Assembly: GCA_000156295.1 (NCBI GenBank)
Contig: DS999242.1
Span: 2,887 to 37,302 of the forward strand
Source of the DNA: a marine gamma proteobacterium HTCC2148
GTDB lineage: Bacteria > Pseudomonadota > Gammaproteobacteria > Pseudomonadales > Halieaceae
Reading direction: 5' to 3'
Length of the DNA stretch: 34,416 bases
The notes beneath the pieces were generated by a model. That model was not told where the DNA came from. It was given only the letters and a program-made list of their open reading frames with translations, and made no database searches. Both the position numbers and the translations under genes were made by a program. Numbering within the stretch: the first letter of the stretch is position 1; each line of letters starts with the position of its first letter. Below are positions 31,934 through 34,416 of the stretch, piece after piece.

Positions 31934-31963
31934 CAAAAAAAGGCGCTCCCGTAGGAACGCCTT
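31934..31963 (-). terminator. Rho-independent terminator of the TonB receptor gene
   Basis: Reading leftward: GGCGTTCC, loop TACG, GGAGCGCC (one G-U pair), and T-run at 31941-31935. It lies 40 bp past the receptor's stop and upstream of the TPR-sulfotransferase start. Confidence 0.85.
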
Positions 31964-32003
31964 CTGTGGCTTGCGATCTTCGCTTAGCATCGCATCGCGT
32001 ACA

Positions 32004-34379
32004 TTAAAGCTTGTACGATAATCTCAAGCCGTACGTGCGCGGACGATTAGGAGTGACTTTAACAATGTCATCCTCATTACTGATAAAGAGGTCCGCCAAC
32101 TCGTTAGTGAGGTTCTCTCCAAACAAGGTAACTACCCAGTTATCACGACTGTAACCCAGCGTTGCATCCCAGGTGCCGTAGCTGTCCATGGCGAAAGATG
32201 CTCCAGAGACAATGGAGCTGATCTGGTCGTCAGTGTACTGGTATGCGAGCTGCGCAAACGCTGCGCTATCAGCACTTAAATCCCAGTCGTAGCGACCTCG
32301 AAGAACATACTGTAACTCTGGCGCAAGCGCTAAAGAACTACCCTCTGGCTCTAGACCAACAATATTGGCCGGCACCTTGGTTAACTCTGTATCGTTGTAA
32401 GAGATGTTTACAAACAGGCTGAGGTTGTCGGTAGGCACCCAGACGCTGTCAATTTCTATACCATTGATCTCAGAATCTGACACGTTGTCGATGAAGGTGA
32501 GATTGGAAATATCGAAATCGAGCACCCCGATCTGCATGGCTTCCCATTTCACATTGTAGATGGCACCGTTGAAGCGCAGTGATTGGTCAAAGAGTGACAT
32601 CTTCCAACCAAGTTCTATATTGGTGACCTCATCCGACTGGTAAAAGTCCGGTACGAAGGGTGGTTCACCCGGAACAACACTGGAGCCGCCGTTGCGGTTG
32701 AAGCCGCCGGGGCGATAGCCCTCAGACCAGGTGCCATACACCATGATGTCGTCGTTCAGATTCCACTGCAGGTTGAACTTTAAAATAGTATCCTGGAAGT
32801 CAGCCGGGCTGGAATCCTTGAGAACTTCATCAACATTTCTGCCCCAATCAGCATCACCGCTCCCGTAATCACGGTTGGCAAAGTTCGAGCTACCCTTCAG
32901 ACCGATTTCAATGTCATAGCGACGGGCGCCCGCAGTGAATGTGAGGTCATCAGTAATATCGAAATACAACTCACCGAAAAAGGAGAGCTCCTCCTTGGCG
33001 CGGGTGAAGTCGTTAAAGAACGCTACCCCCGGGTTTCGGGCGTTGGGATTACTGGCTGTAGATCCGGTGATTGGCGCGTTCGGCGCAAAGCCCTGTTCAA
33101 TTGTGGCGGGATAGTTCCAGTCACCACGCTCAACGTTTTCAGTATCGTCGTAGAACACACCCACCAGTGCACGCAGCCGCCTCTCCGCATCGGTATTCAG
33201 GCGGAACTCATGGGTGGTACGTTCCGTGTTGTAGTACTGGTCCAGGAAGAACGCCGGCTCGCCGCAATTGGCATAGCCAGGATAATCACAAATGTAATAA
33301 GGAATAAAGGGGCCGGAGTCGGCATAACCTGAGTAGTCGGAGATACCCTCTACGGTACGATCCAGGTAAGAACCGGTGTAGAGAAGATCCAGGTTGGCGA
33401 TCCTGCCACTGACAGTCCAAGCGGTGAGATCGAACTCGTCATCGGCATAGTCTGGCTGGAAAGATTCTGAATTCAGGTCGCCAAGAAGTGGGTCGTAATC
33501 CCATACACCGTCAGTTTCTATCTCCTGATTGGTGTGCTGCAGTTGCAGATCCCAGTTCTCATTGGGCGCCCAACGCAGGCCAAGGCGGTAACCCTGATAG
33601 GTTGCGTCATTGAAGTTATCCTTGACGAGACTGTCATTGCGCGCAGTAGCCCGAGTATCCGGGACAGTGCCGCCAAAGCCAGGGTTAGCCAGGCTAATCT
33701 GCTTGGTGCTGCGGATGTTGTTTATGTATCCGCCTTCCTTGACGTTATAAATGGCCACGCGAGCTGCCAAGGTATCATCGATCAGAGGGATGTTGGCATG
33801 AGCTTCCAGTGCATTGCTCTGGTCGCCATCTTTGGTATCGGAAATGGACGCATCGAAGCCAGCACTGAAGTCATTGAACTCTGGCTTGTTAGTGATCAGT
33901 CGAACCGTACCAGCCTGAGAACTGGCTCCGTATAACGTACCCTGCGGGCCTGGGAGTACTTCTACCCGATTCATATCGGTCATGTAGGGGTCGATGTTAC
34001 GACCTCCCATAGAGATAGGCGCCTCATCGAGATACAGGGCAACATTGGGCTCAAGGCCGACTGCGCCAGCGATTTTAAGGCCGCCTTTGCCCGCCGATAC
34101 TCCGCGGATGAAAATTTCGTTTCGGCCCGGACCTCGACCACCGGAGGTGACCCCGGCGAGATTACGAATATAATCCTTAAAATTGCCAATACCCAGGTCT
34201 TCCAGGGTTTCTTCGCCCAGAGCCTGAATGGTGATCGGGATATCCTGCGCGCTCTCAGCACGCTTGGTCGCCGTTACAATGACTTCCTCAAGTACCGCGG
34301 CTTGCACACCGCTCATACCAATAGCACTGGCGCCCACAGCGGCGGCAATAGAGTGGCTTAATCTTTTCTTTTTAAACAT
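32004..34379 (-). CDS. TonB-dependent outer-membrane receptor
   Basis: The 791-residue receptor has a signal peptide (ending near GVQA), then a TonB-box-like VLEEVIVTATKR, the plug domain (about 35-160: ITIQALGEETLEDLGI, then FIRGVSAGKGG) and a beta-barrel to the terminal LRLSYKL. The start is ATG 34379, with GAGGGA about 8 nt upstream; an upstream start at 34394 adds five residues only. It takes up a bulky substrate by TonB energy. The plug sequence resembles marine and sphingomonad receptors for steroid, aromatic or polyphenol-like compounds rather than siderophores, but that is a weak guess. The neighbouring sulfotransferase might modify its substrate or surface structures. Confidence 0.95.
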   Translation of the reverse strand: MFKKKRLSHSIAAAVGASAIGMSGVQAAVLEEVIVTATKRAESAQDIPITIQALGEETLEDLGIGNFKDYIRNLAGVTSGGRGPGRNEIFIRGVSAGKGGLKIAGAVGLEPNVALYLDEAPISMGGRNIDPYMTDMNRVEVLPGPQGTLYGASSQAGTVRLITNKPEFNDFSAGFDASISDTKDGDQSNALEAHANIPLIDDTLAARVAIYNVKEGGYINNIRSTKQISLANPGFGGTVPDTRATARNDSLVKDNFNDATYQGYRLGLRWAPNENWDLQLQHTNQEIETDGVWDYDPLLGDLNSESFQPDYADDEFDLTAWTVSGRIANLDLLYTGSYLDRTVEGISDYSGYADSGPFIPYYICDYPGYANCGEPAFFLDQYYNTERTTHEFRLNTDAERRLRALVGVFYDDTENVERGDWNYPATIEQGFAPNAPITGSTASNPNARNPGVAFFNDFTRAKEELSFFGELYFDITDDLTFTAGARRYDIEIGLKGSSNFANRDYGSGDADWGRNVDEVLKDSSPADFQDTILKFNLQWNLNDDIMVYGTWSEGYRPGGFNRNGGSSVVPGEPPFVPDFYQSDEVTNIELGWKMSLFDQSLRFNGAIYNVKWEAMQIGVLDFDISNLTFIDNVSDSEINGIEIDSVWVPTDNLSLFVNISYNDTELTKVPANIVGLEPEGSSLALAPELQYVLRGRYDWDLSADSAAFAQLAYQYTDDQISSIVSGASFAMDSYGTWDATLGYSRDNWVVTLFGENLTNELADLFISNEDDIVKVTPNRPRTYGLRLSYKL

Positions 34380-34416
34380 GGCACGTTCCCTCAAATCTGT
34401 TATTTTTTGATAGTGT

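Overview
The window looks like a chromosomal segment of a marine-type gammaproteobacterium of the oligotrophic or Cellvibrionales-like kind. This rests on the gene content only: BCCT carriers, a BKACE enzyme, a TonB-dependent receptor of the VTATKR type, a TPR-sulfotransferase and several Fe(II)/2-oxoglutarate oxygenases. The taxonomic call is an inference. No rRNA, tRNA or CRISPR array was seen, and none of the recognised genes encodes a transcription regulator.

Positions 1-7.7 kb are a patchwork accessory region that looks more AT-rich than the rest. It holds the 5' part of a sulfatase-like gene with a 19-bp perfect inverted repeat inside it, a Spy/CpxP-like periplasmic protein, and an IS91-type transposase relic cut by an intact IS6-family element (1078-1852). 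It also holds a PaaK/CapK-like adenylating enzyme convergent with a methyltransferase, a sulfotransferase, a 54-residue DUF2256 zinc protein, a broken SRPBCC gene and a cytochrome P450. Two further degraded ends of the same IS6 type lie at about 4190-4366 and 7638-7687, so this part was shaped by repeated IS6 insertion and decay. A strong minus-strand terminator at 7761-7804 ends the region. Its loop carries an anti-Shine-Dalgarno-like CCUCCUU and it may belong to a small RNA.

Positions 8-24.2 kb form a quaternary-amine catabolic island. Two gamma-butyrobetaine-dioxygenase-like enzymes, a carnitine 3-dehydrogenase fused to a hotdog thioesterase, a BKACE (dehydrocarnitine cleavage) enzyme, a choline-dehydrogenase-type GMC flavoprotein and a BetB-type aldehyde dehydrogenase together can account for gamma-butyrobetaine -> L-carnitine -> 3-dehydrocarnitine -> betainyl-CoA -> glycine betaine, plus choline -> betaine. 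Uptake would be by a BCCT carrier and perhaps by a shortened, divergent BCCT-like membrane protein. Two exported esterase-like hydrolases could free the amines from esters. A PhyH-type oxygenase coupled to the BCCT gene and an FAD oxidoreductase have no assigned step.

Positions 24.2-29.9 kb hold a second module: a minus-strand operon (3-hydroxyisobutyrate-dehydrogenase-like enzyme, isopenicillin-N-synthase-like oxygenase, MFS carrier) divergent from a plus-strand pair (zinc alcohol dehydrogenase and mandelate-racemase/enolase-superfamily dehydratase). The substrate is unknown. Positions 29.9-34.4 kb hold a TPR-sulfotransferase and a TonB-dependent receptor on the minus strand, separated by the receptor's terminator.

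The most unusual points are the paired Zn-less BBOX paralogues, the shortened BCCT-like protein, the clustering of four Fe/2OG oxygenases from three families in 13 kb, the candidate anti-SD small RNA, and the three-copy IS6 footprint.
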